From: Phycisphaerales bacterium UBA2421
Lineage (GTDB): Bacteria; Planctomycetota; Phycisphaerae; Tepidisphaerales; Tepidisphaeraceae
Direction: 5' to 3'
Assembly: GCA_002343075.1 (NCBI GenBank)
Contig: DDRH01000044.1
Location: 35,460-99,459 of the forward strand
Length of the DNA stretch: 64,000 nucleotides
Shown here: positions 8,092-16,121 of the stretch, piece after piece
How the letters are laid out: each line of letters opens with the position of its first letter
Numbering within the stretch: the stretch's first letter is position 1
Made by a program: the position numbers and the translations under genes
The notes under the pieces: generated by a model
Seen by the model: only the letters and a program-made list of their open reading frames with translations
The model's database searches: none
Told to the model about the DNA's origin: nothing

Positions 8092-9150
8092 TTAAACGTC
8101 GTCTTCATCGCTCTCGAGCGTGTCTTTCCACAGCTCGAGGTTTTCGAGGTAAACCGCGGTGCCTCGGGCGACGCATGTGAGCGGGTCTTCCGCCAGGCGG
8201 ACATCGAGGCCGGTGGCGTTGCTGATGACCGTCGTCAGCCCGCGGAGGAGGCTGCTTCCGCCGGCCATGGTGATGCCATTATCCACAAGATCGGCGGCGA
8301 GCTCGGCTTCGCATTGTTCGAGCGTGCGCGTGACGGCCTGGATGATCTGCGTCACCGGCTCCTGCAGGGCCTCGCGAATCTCCTCCGCGGCGACAGTCAC
8401 CCTGCGGGGCAGGCCGCTGATCATGTCCTGACCCTTTACTTCCATCGTCGGCTCTTTGCCATCCGGAAACGGCGCCGCCGAGCCGATTTCGATCTTGATT
8501 CGCTCGGCCATCTGTTCACCCACATTGAGATTGTAGGTGCGTTTCATATGCCCTTTGATGGCTTCATCAAAATCATCGCCGGCGACGCGCACGCTTTCAC
8601 AAACACTGACGTCGGCAAGGCTGATGATGGCGGTTTCAGTGGTTCCGCCGCCGATGTCGATGATCATGCTCGCGGTGGGTTCGGTCACCGGCAGGCCCGC
8701 ACCGATCGCCGCGGCCATGGGTTCTTCCACCAGAAACACCCGCCTGGCCCCCGCCCGCTCGGCCGAGTCAAGCACGGCCCGCTTCTCCACCGCTGTGATG
8801 CCCGAAGGAATGGCAATCACCACCCGCGGGCGAATAAACCCCTTGTTGCCGTGCGCCCTGCGAATGAAATAACGCAGCATCGCCTCGGTAATCTCAAAAT
8901 CGCTGATAACCCCGTCTTTCAAGGGCCGAATCGCGGTAATACTGCCCGGCGTGCGCCCAAGCATCTCCTTGGCCACCAACCCCACCGCATTGCCATTCTG
9001 CAGCACGCGGTTGGTCCCCTTCTTCACGGCGACCACGCTGGGCTCATTGAGAACAATGCCCTCGCCTTTAATGCATACGAGTGTGTTGCAGGTGCCCAGG
9101 TCGATGCCCATATCGACCGAAAACATGCCGAGAAGCGACTTGATGAACAC
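8092..9150 (-). CDS. mreB: Rod shape-determining protein MreB (actin homologue)
   Basis: 352 residues. The actin-fold motifs are all present: phosphate 1 (MGIDLGTCNTLVCIKGEGIV) near residue 14, connect 1 region (RPRVVIAIPSGITAVEKRA), phosphate 2 (SMIIDIGGGTTETAIISL), adenosine motif (DNGITMAGGSSLLRGL) and GTAVYLENLE at the C-terminus. The N-terminal MFIKSLLGMFS is the amphipathic membrane-binding helix expected in MreB. It forms ATP-dependent filaments that direct lateral wall synthesis. First gene of mreBCD. Planctomycete lineages differ in whether they keep mre genes, so its presence is a useful lineage hint. Confidence 0.97.
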   Translation of the reverse strand: MFIKSLLGMFSVDMGIDLGTCNTLVCIKGEGIVLNEPSVVAVKKGTNRVLQNGNAVGLVAKEMLGRTPGSITAIRPLKDGVISDFEITEAMLRYFIRRAHGNKGFIRPRVVIAIPSGITAVEKRAVLDSAERAGARRVFLVEEPMAAAIGAGLPVTEPTASMIIDIGGGTTETAIISLADVSVCESVRVAGDDFDEAIKGHMKRTYNLNVGEQMAERIKIEIGSAAPFPDGKEPTMEVKGQDMISGLPRRVTVAAEEIREALQEPVTQIIQAVTRTLEQCEAELAADLVDNGITMAGGSSLLRGLTTVISNATGLDVRLAEDPLTCVARGTAVYLENLELWKDTLESDEDDV

Positions 9151-9439
9151 GCTTTAACTCTCCGAAGGTGTGCATCGGCCAACCCTGCGTCCCGCGCTCC
9201 GCGCATCGCCATAAGTGTTGGCTGTGAACCAAGCGGGTAACTTACAAGCGACGGTGGGTTTGGGCAAATGTCGCAGAAAACAGCTTGCCCGGAATTCACC
9301 GGCGATACCAACCGGTCTGGACTGTTCGGCTGCCCTCCAACTTGTGCGATTGATTCTGCGTGCGGGCAACCGATGTTTTGGTATCATCTGCTGTGGGGTC
9401 ATCCGAGGGCGGTCCTGTTTTTCTTTGTCTGGAGGTCAA

Positions 9440-10765
9440 ATGCACCGGGCAAGCTTCGCGGTCTTGTGTCTCGCTGGCGTCACGGCCTGCAGTCATGGGC
9501 AGCTACCGACAAACATTGCCGCCGGAACGATTACCGTTCGCACGAGCCTTGTCGCGACCGTCCAAGGCGCGGCGCTCGACATGGCGCTTCGGCCCGACGA
9601 CCCCAGCCGCTTTTTCGTGGCCACAAAGGACGGCGTGATTCATATGGTGAGCGACGGAACCGTGGCGCAACAGCCCTTCCTCAGTCTAACCAGTGGGTTT
9701 GGATTGATCGCTTCCGGTGAAAGGGGACTCCTGGGAATGTCTTTCCATCCCGGGTTCAACACGCCAGGTTCCCCCGGCTTTGGAAAGTTTTACACATATA
9801 CGTCGGAGGTCAGGGTGGGAAGCGCCGAGTTCTTCCTGCCGGCCAATGGCCCAACCGGCGGGTCACATCACAATGTCGTCCGCGAATGGACCGTAGACCC
9901 CAACGCCGCCTCGGTCTCAAATGTCGGAACCGCATCGCGCGTGCTCTTTCGAAGTGCCAATCCGGCATCAAATCACAACGCCGGCGCGATCAAGTTCGGC
10001 CCTGATGGCATGCTTTATGTTTCGCTCGGTGACGGTGCACTTCCCCGAGGGAGTGCACAGGATTTATCGCTCATTCTGGGTAAGGTAATCCGAATCGATC
10101 CGACGGCAGCCAATCCGGCTAACGGCAGATACGGCATTCCCGCCGACAACCCATTTGCGGCCGACGGCGACCCGGGGTTGGATGAGATCTACGCTTACGG
10201 GCTACGCAACCCGTTCCGGATGTCGTTCGACCGACTGAACGGCGATCTCTACCTCGGCGATGTCGGAGAGGGCCTCATCGAAGAAGTGGACAAGATCACC
10301 GCCGGTGGCAACTATGGATGGCCGTATTTTGAAGGCACGTCTCTTTGGTCAATCCCGCCGGCCGGATTTAGCTCGATCAATCCGCTGGCGCAGTATAGCC
10401 GAGCTGGGGCTGCCTCGATCATCGGAGGGTTTGTTTACCGCGGTTCGGACATTCCAGAGCTCTACGGGAAGTATGTCTTCGCGGACGCCTACCTTACGCA
10501 ACTGCGATACATGGAGGCGACCGGCGGTCAGATCTATGAGCTGAATGTCGCGCCGGGTCCGGTGCTCACAAACGGCATCTACGGCTGGGGGGAGGACGCG
10601 TCCGGCGAACTTTACGCGCTTCGCAGCAACGGAAGTATTGTCCGAATCTCCGCGGTGCCGGAACCGGCTGGCACATTGATCATGCTCGGTGCGATTCGAT
10701 GCGTTTGCGCCCGGCGACGGCAGATCGACTCGAGGATCGATTCTGGTCGACTCCATTCGACCTGA
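9440..10765 (+). CDS. Secreted PQQ-type sugar (sorbosone/glucose) dehydrogenase with PEP-CTERM tail
   Basis: 441 residues from the ATG at 9440, chosen because GGAGG lies at 9431-9435; an in-frame upstream Met has no such site. A signal peptide (FAVLCLAGVTACSHG) is followed by a six-bladed propeller like soluble glucose dehydrogenase and Hhip-type proteins. Motifs are ERGLLGMSFHPGF, NHNAGAIKFGPDGMLYVSLG, LGKVIRIDP, IYAYGLRNPFRMSFD, GDLYLGDVGEG and GGNYGWPYFEG. The C-terminus has VPEPAGTLIMLGAIRCVCARRR, a PEP-CTERM sorting signal, with about 15 extra residues after the Arg cluster. It probably oxidises a sugar outside the cytoplasm with PQQ, although many such propellers are not proven enzymes. 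A second family member starts at 62802. Confidence 0.85.
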   Translation: MHRASFAVLCLAGVTACSHGQLPTNIAAGTITVRTSLVATVQGAALDMALRPDDPSRFFVATKDGVIHMVSDGTVAQQPFLSLTSGFGLIASGERGLLGMSFHPGFNTPGSPGFGKFYTYTSEVRVGSAEFFLPANGPTGGSHHNVVREWTVDPNAASVSNVGTASRVLFRSANPASNHNAGAIKFGPDGMLYVSLGDGALPRGSAQDLSLILGKVIRIDPTAANPANGRYGIPADNPFAADGDPGLDEIYAYGLRNPFRMSFDRLNGDLYLGDVGEGLIEEVDKITAGGNYGWPYFEGTSLWSIPPAGFSSINPLAQYSRAGAASIIGGFVYRGSDIPELYGKYVFADAYLTQLRYMEATGGQIYELNVAPGPVLTNGIYGWGEDASGELYALRSNGSIVRISAVPEPAGTLIMLGAIRCVCARRRQIDSRIDSGRLHST

Positions 10766-10792
10766 ACCCCCGCCGCGGCGACAATCGCCGTA

Positions 10793-12022
10793 ATGATTTC
10801 TCTGTCCGATGCCCAAAACCTCGACTCTGGCGATCCTTTGGCTCATTTGCGCGGGGCGTTTTGCCTTCCGGCGGGGGTGGTTTATCTGAACGGAAACTCG
10901 CTGGGCCTGCTGTCGGCGCCCGCCGAGGCGGCGATTGGGGCGATGATTGATCAGTGGAAGGCGAAGGCCGGTGGCGCATGGATGGACCCCGCTGACGCGT
11001 GGTTTGACTACACCGAGCGGGTTTCAGCCCGGCTGGCGGCGTTTGTGGGGGCGGAGCGGGGGGAAGTGATCGCGACCGGTTCGACCACCTCGAACCTGCA
11101 CCAACTGCTCGCCACATTCTACCAGCCGACCCCCGCGCGGCCGGCGATTCTGATCGATTCGCTGGCGTTCCCGTCCGATGCGCACGCCGTCCAGAGCCAC
11201 CTGCGTCTGCACAGGCTCGAACCGGAGACGCACCTGCGAAAAGTTGCTTCGCGCGACGGCGCTACGATCGACGAAGCCGCAATCGAAGCGATGTTGCAGG
11301 CCCCCGGCGTTTCAATGGCCATTCTCCCCGCGGTGGTATATGGGAGCGGGCAACTGATTGACATGCCCCGCATCACCCGTGCCGCGAAACAGGCAGGGGT
11401 GATGCTCGGGTGGGATTGCAGCCATGCCATCGGCGCGGTGCCGCTGAATTTTGGCAAGCTTGATTGCGATTTTGCGTTTTGGTGTCACTACAAATACATG
11501 AATGCCGGGCCGGGCGCGGTGGCGGGGATGTATGTAAACCAGCGACACCTGACTGCGAACCCGGGGCTGGCGGGCTGGTTTGGCATGGACAAGTCGCGGC
11601 AGTTTCTCATGCAACACACCTTCGAGCCGGCAGCGGGCGCGGGGCGGTTTCAGGTAGGCTCGCCGCATCTGCTTTCGCTGGCGGCACTGCGCGGGTCATT
11701 GTCGCTGTTTGATCGCTCGGATATCGCGAGCCTGCGAAGCAAATCGCTCGCGCTGACGGAGTTTCTCTTCAGATTGATCGACGAACGACTTGCGAAACAC
11801 GGCGCGCAAATCGTCACTCCGCGCGAACCCCATCGCCGCGGGGGGCATGTGAGCATCGCGCACGAAAATGCCGAGCAAATCTGCAAGGCGATCGCGGCGG
11901 AGGGAATTGTGACCGACTTCCGCCGTCCTGGAATCATCCGCATCACGCCGGCAGCGATGTATAGCACGTTTGAGGAGTGCTTTCGCGCGGTGGAAGCCAT
12001 CGATGTCGCCCTTCAAAAATGA
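10793..12022 (+). CDS. kynU: Kynureninase
   Basis: 409 residues, fold-type I PLP enzyme of tryptophan catabolism that cleaves kynurenine to anthranilate and alanine. Visible motifs are YLNGNSLGLLSAPAE (N-terminal substrate region), ATGSTTSNLHQLLATFY (PLP phosphate contacts), GWDCSHAIGAVPL (D208, H211) and FWCHYKYMNAGPGAVAGMYV, with the PLP lysine at K234. FEPAAGAGRFQVGSPHLLSLA also fits the family. The length is as expected. No other kyn gene lies nearby, so its pathway partners are elsewhere. A DUF433 gene follows 38 bases downstream. Confidence 0.93.
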   Translation: MISLSDAQNLDSGDPLAHLRGAFCLPAGVVYLNGNSLGLLSAPAEAAIGAMIDQWKAKAGGAWMDPADAWFDYTERVSARLAAFVGAERGEVIATGSTTSNLHQLLATFYQPTPARPAILIDSLAFPSDAHAVQSHLRLHRLEPETHLRKVASRDGATIDEAAIEAMLQAPGVSMAILPAVVYGSGQLIDMPRITRAAKQAGVMLGWDCSHAIGAVPLNFGKLDCDFAFWCHYKYMNAGPGAVAGMYVNQRHLTANPGLAGWFGMDKSRQFLMQHTFEPAAGAGRFQVGSPHLLSLAALRGSLSLFDRSDIASLRSKSLALTEFLFRLIDERLAKHGAQIVTPREPHRRGGHVSIAHENAEQICKAIAAEGIVTDFRRPGIIRITPAAMYSTFEECFRAVEAIDVALQK

Positions 12023-12060
12023 GCATCGACCGCGGCTGCGGGCGTGGTATCATTGGGGCC

Positions 12061-12288
12061 ATGGATTGGCAGCAACATATCGAACGTGTGCCCGGCGTCA
12101 TGCTGGGAAAGCCGGTTTTTCGAGGGACTCGCATCACGGTTGAATTCGTGCTTGAGCGGCTAGCGCAAGGCGCAGTCGCCGAAGATCTGATCAAGAGCCA
12201 CCCCACTCTCACGCAGGAGCACATCAAGGCATCGCTGGCTTACGCCGTTTCTGTGGTTCGGCAAGATGAAATGTTGCTGAGCAAGTGA
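12061..12288 (+). CDS. DUF433 domain antitoxin-like protein
   Basis: 75 residues: MDWQQHIERVPGVMLGKP, then VFRGTRITVEFVLERLAQG and LIKSHPTLTQEHIKASLAYA. This is the compact winged-helix DUF433 family, where G-K-P-x-x-x-G-T-R-I is diagnostic. Members usually sit one base or so upstream of a DUF5615 PIN-like nuclease and are regarded as antitoxins (family knowledge). Here the next ATG lies one base after the stop and starts a DUF5615-like reading that ends after 18 codons, so the antitoxin appears orphaned. The ATG at 12061 was preferred over upstream in-frame starts because it matches the usual N-terminus. Confidence 0.82.
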   Translation: MDWQQHIERVPGVMLGKPVFRGTRITVEFVLERLAQGAVAEDLIKSHPTLTQEHIKASLAYAVSVVRQDEMLLSK

Positions 12289-12289
12289 T

Positions 12290-12346
12290 ATGAGATTCCA
12301 GGCTGACGCGCATGTTAGCACCGAAATGGTCTCGATGATTCGCTAG
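12290..12346 (+). pseudogene. Truncated DUF5615 (PIN-like toxin) remnant
   Basis: The ATG one base after the DUF433 stop opens MRFQADAHVSTEMVSMIR and then TAG. This matches the start of DUF5615 proteins, which typically begin M-(K/R)-F-L-A-D-x-(N/H)-V-S and continue for about 110 residues. Neither the rest of the domain nor its later acidic residues follow in any frame before the next gene at 12376. The 3' part therefore seems to have been deleted. Too short for a standard gene call. Confidence 0.6.
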
Positions 12347-12375
12347 CCGCGGCCCGAATCTTCACGGAGTAATCA

Positions 12376-13080
12376 ATGACCGCTAAAGAAGTCATCGCCG
12401 AATTGAAGACATTCGCGAATGAGCAGACCAGGAAGACTCTCATGACCCACGGCGCAAAGGAGCCGTGCCTCGGTGTGAAGATCGAGGATATGAAGAAGAT
12501 TCAGAAGCGCGTGAAGATGGATTACCAGCTCGCGCTGGATCTTTATGACACCGGCATCGCCGACGCCATGTATCTCGCAGGGCTGATCGCCGATGACGCG
12601 AAGATGACAAAGAAGGATCTGCAGAAGTGGGTGGATGCCGCCGACAGCCCCTGGGTTGCCGAGTACGCGGTGCCGTGGGTCGCCTCGGGCAGCCCACACG
12701 GGCGGGAAATGGCCTTGAAGTGGATGAAGTCCAGGCAAGAAACGGTCGCCGCTGCGGGCTGGCAGACCTACAGCAGCCTGGTTGCGACGAAAGACGATGC
12801 CGAGCTTGACCTGACCGAGATAAAGTCGCTCCTGCAGCGTGCGGCGGAGACGATTCACGATCAGCCGAACCGTGTAAAGTACGTAATGAACGGTTTTGTG
12901 ATCGCGGTGGCCTGCTACGTCAAACCACTGCACAAGCTCGCGGCGGATACCGCCAGGGACATTGGCAAGGTGTCGGTTGATTTAGTCGGATCGTGCAAGA
13001 TCCCCAGCGCGCCAGAATACATCAAGAAGTTCGCCGCCCGCAGCCCGATCGGGAAAAAGCGGAAGTCGGCGAAGTGTTAG
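12376..13080 (+). CDS. DNA alkylation repair protein, AlkD-like HEAT-repeat family
   Basis: 234 residues, all-helical. It opens MTAKEVIAELKTFANEQTRK and later has GVKIEDMKKIQKRVKMDYQL, DSPWVAEYAVPWVASGSPHG and WMKSRQETVAAAGWQTYSSL. This layout of repeated helix pairs is that of the AlkC/AlkD superfamily, DNA glycosylases that remove alkylated bases without base flipping. The branch here is the one with a GVKIEDMKKI-like N-terminus (DUF-type relatives exist), so glycosylase activity is likely but not certain. The tail is lysine-rich (KKRKSAK), compatible with DNA binding. The gene sits between two broken DUF433/DUF5615 modules. Confidence 0.78.
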   Translation: MTAKEVIAELKTFANEQTRKTLMTHGAKEPCLGVKIEDMKKIQKRVKMDYQLALDLYDTGIADAMYLAGLIADDAKMTKKDLQKWVDAADSPWVAEYAVPWVASGSPHGREMALKWMKSRQETVAAAGWQTYSSLVATKDDAELDLTEIKSLLQRAAETIHDQPNRVKYVMNGFVIAVACYVKPLHKLAADTARDIGKVSVDLVGSCKIPSAPEYIKKFAARSPIGKKRKSAKC

Positions 13081-13183
13081 CGCGGGGGCTGCCCACCGAC
13101 TTCCACCACCTCGGCTGCCAGATGTCGCCCACGATGCTTGCGAGGCTGTTCGAGACGATAATCGCCGCTCGCGAACGAGCAAA

Positions 13184-13351
13184 TCACAATGGCAGCCACT
13201 CGACTCGGCGGGTCGCGCGCTGGAGGATCATCTGGTCTTCCAACTCTCGTCTGCCGTCGGCTTGCGCGGTGAGGCAGTCGATCTGGCGTTTCTGACGCGC
13301 CAACGGAATGCGTCGATGAAAGTTATGGTCAATGTAAAACGCCGGAGGCAT
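13184..13351 (-). pseudogene. DUF5615 (PIN-like toxin) with internal deletion
   Basis: Minus strand from the ATG at 13349-13351 gives 55 residues: MPPAFYIDHNFHRRIPLA, then QIDCLTAQADGRRELEDQ and MILQRATRRVEWLPL, stop. The first 47 residues match the N-terminal half of DUF5615 proteins (D-H-N near the start, then D-C-L-T-A-x-x-D-G-x-x-x-L-D). The final VEWLPL matches the usual C-terminus. The centre of about 50-60 residues, which normally carries V-L-F-T-x-D-x-D-F and the Y-x-x-Q strand, is missing. The junction is at R-A-T/R-R-V. It starts 5 bases after the stop of the frameshifted DUF433 gene, the normal operon spacing for this pair. Confidence 0.65.
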
Positions 13352-13356
13352 ACCGC

Positions 13357-13675
13357 CTACTCCGGCCGGGTCCGCTTCAGCTCATGAGCGAGGCGCCGAA
13401 CCGTCGACTCTTGCTGCCGGGCAACCCACTGTTCGACACCGGCGCACCGGGCTTCAATCTCGCCATCAACCCGCGCGCGATTGTCGTAGTAATAAGCCAG
13501 CGCGGCGTGTGCCTTGCGCCAGCATAATGTCGGGAAACTGCGCCCGCAGTTGTGTGGCGTCCGAGCCGTATGCCAGATGACTTTCTATCAGGACAGACAG
13601 CTCTATCCGAGTGCCAACGATGACAAGCTGCCCGGCGGTGTTGGCGACGATGTGCGGATGCTCGGTAACGACCAT
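13357..13675 (-). pseudogene. DUF433 antitoxin-like gene with a frameshift
   Basis: From 13675 the frame reads MVVTEHPHIVANTAGQLVIV, GTRIELSVLIESHLAYGSDA and QLRAQFPDIMLAQ, a clear DUF433 protein. It then loses the family pattern. In the next frame the expected continuation appears at once: HAALAYYYDNRARVDGEIEA and so on to a stop at 13357-13359. One extra base near 13513-13515 explains this (an AQAHAAL reading is restored if it is removed). The repaired product would be about 105 residues, the normal length of the longer DUF433 class paired with DUF5615. The frameshift may be true decay or a sequencing error; the deleted partner favours decay. Confidence 0.7.
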
Positions 13676-13758
13676 TTCGTGTACTCCAGATCAGAATTTA
13701 CCGCAGATCGGAGGCGCATTGACGGGGATTTCGACAAGTCTTGTCACTACAACACGCT

Positions 13759-14922
13759 TCAACTCACCGCTTCCACACGCGAAATTGCGTCCTTGAGCTT
13801 GTCCAAATCCGGGTCGCCGAGCAAATACACCACTTCACCCATCACCGGGCCCCACAGCCGGGGCATTTGGGGGTGATGCGCGAATGCGATGCCAAGGTTA
13901 TGCATGATCTGGTCGTGTTTGAGCGTGTAATGCGCGCCGTCGCGCCGGCCGACGTGGGCTACGAAATTGTGCCTTGTGTAGCGGGGAATGATATTTTCGC
14001 CGTACAAAGCGAGTCTTGCCCATGCGGTGTAAAGATCGACGTCGGCGGAGTAGTTCATCATGTCCATGGTAAACCCGCCTGGCGGGCGGACGTTGACCTC
14101 CAGGCCGTAGTAATCGCCGTTATCCAGTTCAAAAAACTCAAAATGAAAGAACCGCTCGCGAATGCCGAACGCCTTCACACTGCGCCGGCCATCCTGAAGG
14201 AGTTCCTCGGGGATATCGCGAAGCGTGTGATAATGAAAAACCAGCCGCTGCTGCACGATTTCCATGATGTTGGCCGAATATCGCAGCGACGACTCAAAAA
14301 TCACGTTCCCGTCGCGATCGGCCAAGCCGTCGTAAGTGACAATTCGCCCTTTGACGAACTTTTCAATCACCATGTCTCCGGGCAGTGGGTCGAGCCTGGC
14401 TTCCAGCTCCTTTAGATCGTTCACCTTGGTCGCGCCCGATGCGCCCACGCCGACATCGGGCTTGAGGATCAACGGAAACCCCACCCGGTTGGCAAACGCA
14501 ATTGCCTGCTGCCGGCTCACGATCAGCTCTGCGGGGGCCACCGGCACACCGGCGTCGCGGAAGCAGTCTTTCATGCCCAGCTTGCGGCGATTGCGCAGCA
14601 GGTCTGCAGGCTTTTGACCATAAACGCCAAACGCCTCGCGCAGCCGGGCATCGTGTTCGAGCCAATGCTCATTGTGCGACTCGATTCGGTGCAGCGGGCC
14701 GTGCCTGTGGACGATCGCCTCTGCGGCGCGGTGCAGATCGTCGGGCTTGTTAAACATGTCGGGAATGTAGATGTAATCAACCATCGCGGCGCGGAGATCG
14801 TCGGGCATCTCCCACGCCGGCGATTCGCCCACGCCGAACACGTTTGCCCCCGCATCGCGCAGCGCGAAGACGAAATATTTATGGTTCGGTGGAAAATGGG
14901 GGGAGACGAGGAGAACGTTCAT
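13759..14922 (-). CDS. ATP-grasp family ligase
   Basis: 387 residues. An N-terminal Rossmann-like preATP-grasp domain (MNVLLVSPHFPPNHKYFVFA) is followed by the ATP-grasp fold. It has RNRRKLGMKDCFRDAGVPVA, GFPLILKPDVGVGASGATKV (the ATP-binding lysine and Gly-rich loop), IEKFVKGRIVTYDGLADRDG and GLEVNVRPPGGFTMDMMNY (the metal-binding Glu-Asn region). The family joins a carboxylate to an amine or thiol through an acyl-phosphate. The substrate cannot be told. The esterase gene upstream on the same strand is separated by an inverted repeat, so co-transcription is uncertain, though this pair of families is often seen together (from memory). Confidence 0.85.
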   Translation of the reverse strand: MNVLLVSPHFPPNHKYFVFALRDAGANVFGVGESPAWEMPDDLRAAMVDYIYIPDMFNKPDDLHRAAEAIVHRHGPLHRIESHNEHWLEHDARLREAFGVYGQKPADLLRNRRKLGMKDCFRDAGVPVAPAELIVSRQQAIAFANRVGFPLILKPDVGVGASGATKVNDLKELEARLDPLPGDMVIEKFVKGRIVTYDGLADRDGNVIFESSLRYSANIMEIVQQRLVFHYHTLRDIPEELLQDGRRSVKAFGIRERFFHFEFFELDNGDYYGLEVNVRPPGGFTMDMMNYSADVDLYTAWARLALYGENIIPRYTRHNFVAHVGRRDGAHYTLKHDQIMHNLGIAFAHHPQMPRLWGPVMGEVVYLLGDPDLDKLKDAISRVEAVS

Positions 14923-14962
14923 TGAGGCGGCCTGTTCAAGTTTTCGAAGTCATTTCAGAAAT

Positions 14963-15104
14963 CAGAATGGCGAAACCAGAGATTCGAATCAAGCCAGAAT
15001 GCCAAATAACCAAAGCCATTGCACAGGAATGCTTCCCTCACCGGACCAGGTAATTCGGCATTGGAGTTTCGGACTTAATTCGGATTTCTGGTTTCGTCAT
15101 TCTG
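14963..15104. repeat. Imperfect inverted repeat, MITE- or hairpin-like
   Basis: Between the esterase and ATP-grasp genes, the left arm begins CAGAATGGCGAAACCAGA (14963-14980). It is mirrored by TCTGGTTTCGTCATTCTG (15087-15104), 17 of 18 paired. Pairing weakens inward over about 35 bases per arm. The element is about 140 bases and AT-richer than its surroundings. It has no coding potential. Confidence 0.6.
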
Positions 15105-15142
15105 GCTCTAGCTGCCGTAGACATTCACTGCAAGAAACAACG

Positions 15143-15901
15143 TTAGAACTCCATATTCGACAGAAAATGCGCCATCTGCTTGCGCCACCACGGCCAATCG
15201 TGGTTGACGTCGTGGCCCCAGATATCCAGCCAGTGACGAATGCCCTTGTCATTGAGGATGCGCGAGAGCGCGTGCGTCTCGGCGAGGCACTCGGCCTCGT
15301 AGCTGCCCTGCCCGCAGCAGAGGATGATGTTGCTGTCCTGCAGGCGTCTTAGCTGGGCTTCGTCGGTCAGGTTGGCCATGTAGTGCAGCGGGTTATTGAA
15401 ATAGACCGCCGGGTGGCCGTAGTCGTAGTCGTCTACATGATCGGTCCTGAAATGCCGGGTGGAATAGACCCCGCTGAGGCAGATGGCCGTGTTGCAAAGC
15501 TCGGGGTGGCGGAAAAGGAAGTTGGCCGCGTGATAACCTCCGCCAGAACAACCAGTTACGATCATTCGTCGGTCGCTTAAATCGGCATGCTCCTCAATGA
15601 GAGGCAGGACTTCATCAATGACCGCCGACTCCCATATCTCATGTCGCGCGGCACGATCCCAACTGCCGATGCTGGTGTTGCTCCATGATTCCCAGTCCCG
15701 GCCGTCAACCGCCCAGACCTGGATCTTCCCCGATTCGATCCACGGGGCGGCGGCGGCGATCATGCCGTGATCGGCGTAATCCCAAAAACGGCCGTCCGAT
15801 GAGGGAAATGCGAGCATTGGCATGCCCGAGTGCCCGTATCGCTTGGTTTCAAACGTCTGGCCGAGCCGTGGGCTGTGCCAGTTGAAGTATTTCTCGTGCA
15901 T
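15143..15901 (-). CDS. Esterase, alpha/beta-hydrolase (FrmB/esterase D-like)
   Basis: 252 residues from the Met at 15901 (MHEKYFNWHSPRLGQTFETK); the frame extends 17 codons further upstream but without family character. The nucleophile elbow is in IVTGCSGGGYHAANFLFRHP (Ser of G-C-S-G-G). The C-terminal WGHDVNHDWPWWRKQMAHFL carries the catalytic His, as in small putative esterases of this group. There is no signal peptide, so it is probably cytoplasmic. The substrate is unknown. Close relatives are encoded beside ATP-grasp ligases in many bacteria, as here. Confidence 0.85.
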   Translation of the reverse strand: MHEKYFNWHSPRLGQTFETKRYGHSGMPMLAFPSSDGRFWDYADHGMIAAAAPWIESGKIQVWAVDGRDWESWSNTSIGSWDRAARHEIWESAVIDEVLPLIEEHADLSDRRMIVTGCSGGGYHAANFLFRHPELCNTAICLSGVYSTRHFRTDHVDDYDYGHPAVYFNNPLHYMANLTDEAQLRRLQDSNIILCCGQGSYEAECLAETHALSRILNDKGIRHWLDIWGHDVNHDWPWWRKQMAHFLSNMEF

Positions 15902-16121
15902 AATCGAACGTTTCCCGGTCGCGCCACGGATTCCATCCGGTGCTGCGACCATGAAAGAATTAACCGAAAAAGACTCGAAAGAGCAAACTATCCCCCTTGT
16001 TGCGTATACTATCTATGTCACGGGTCGCCGCTGGCGACCATCTACCTATCAGTTACCCGGCGCATCGTCGCCCCGCCAATGTCGGTGGGCATGCGTTGCC
16101 GGGGAGTTTTCGGAGGTTGCC

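Noticed and set aside
7999..9240. Plus-strand open frame of 413 codons
   Set aside because: It is antisense to mreB, whose actin motifs are unambiguous. The plus frame has Arg/His/Asp-rich shadow composition.
14981..15000. GATTCGAATCAAGCC, possible tRNA T-arm
   Set aside because: No acceptor stem, anticodon arm or CCA-like end fits around it. It belongs to the inverted-repeat element.
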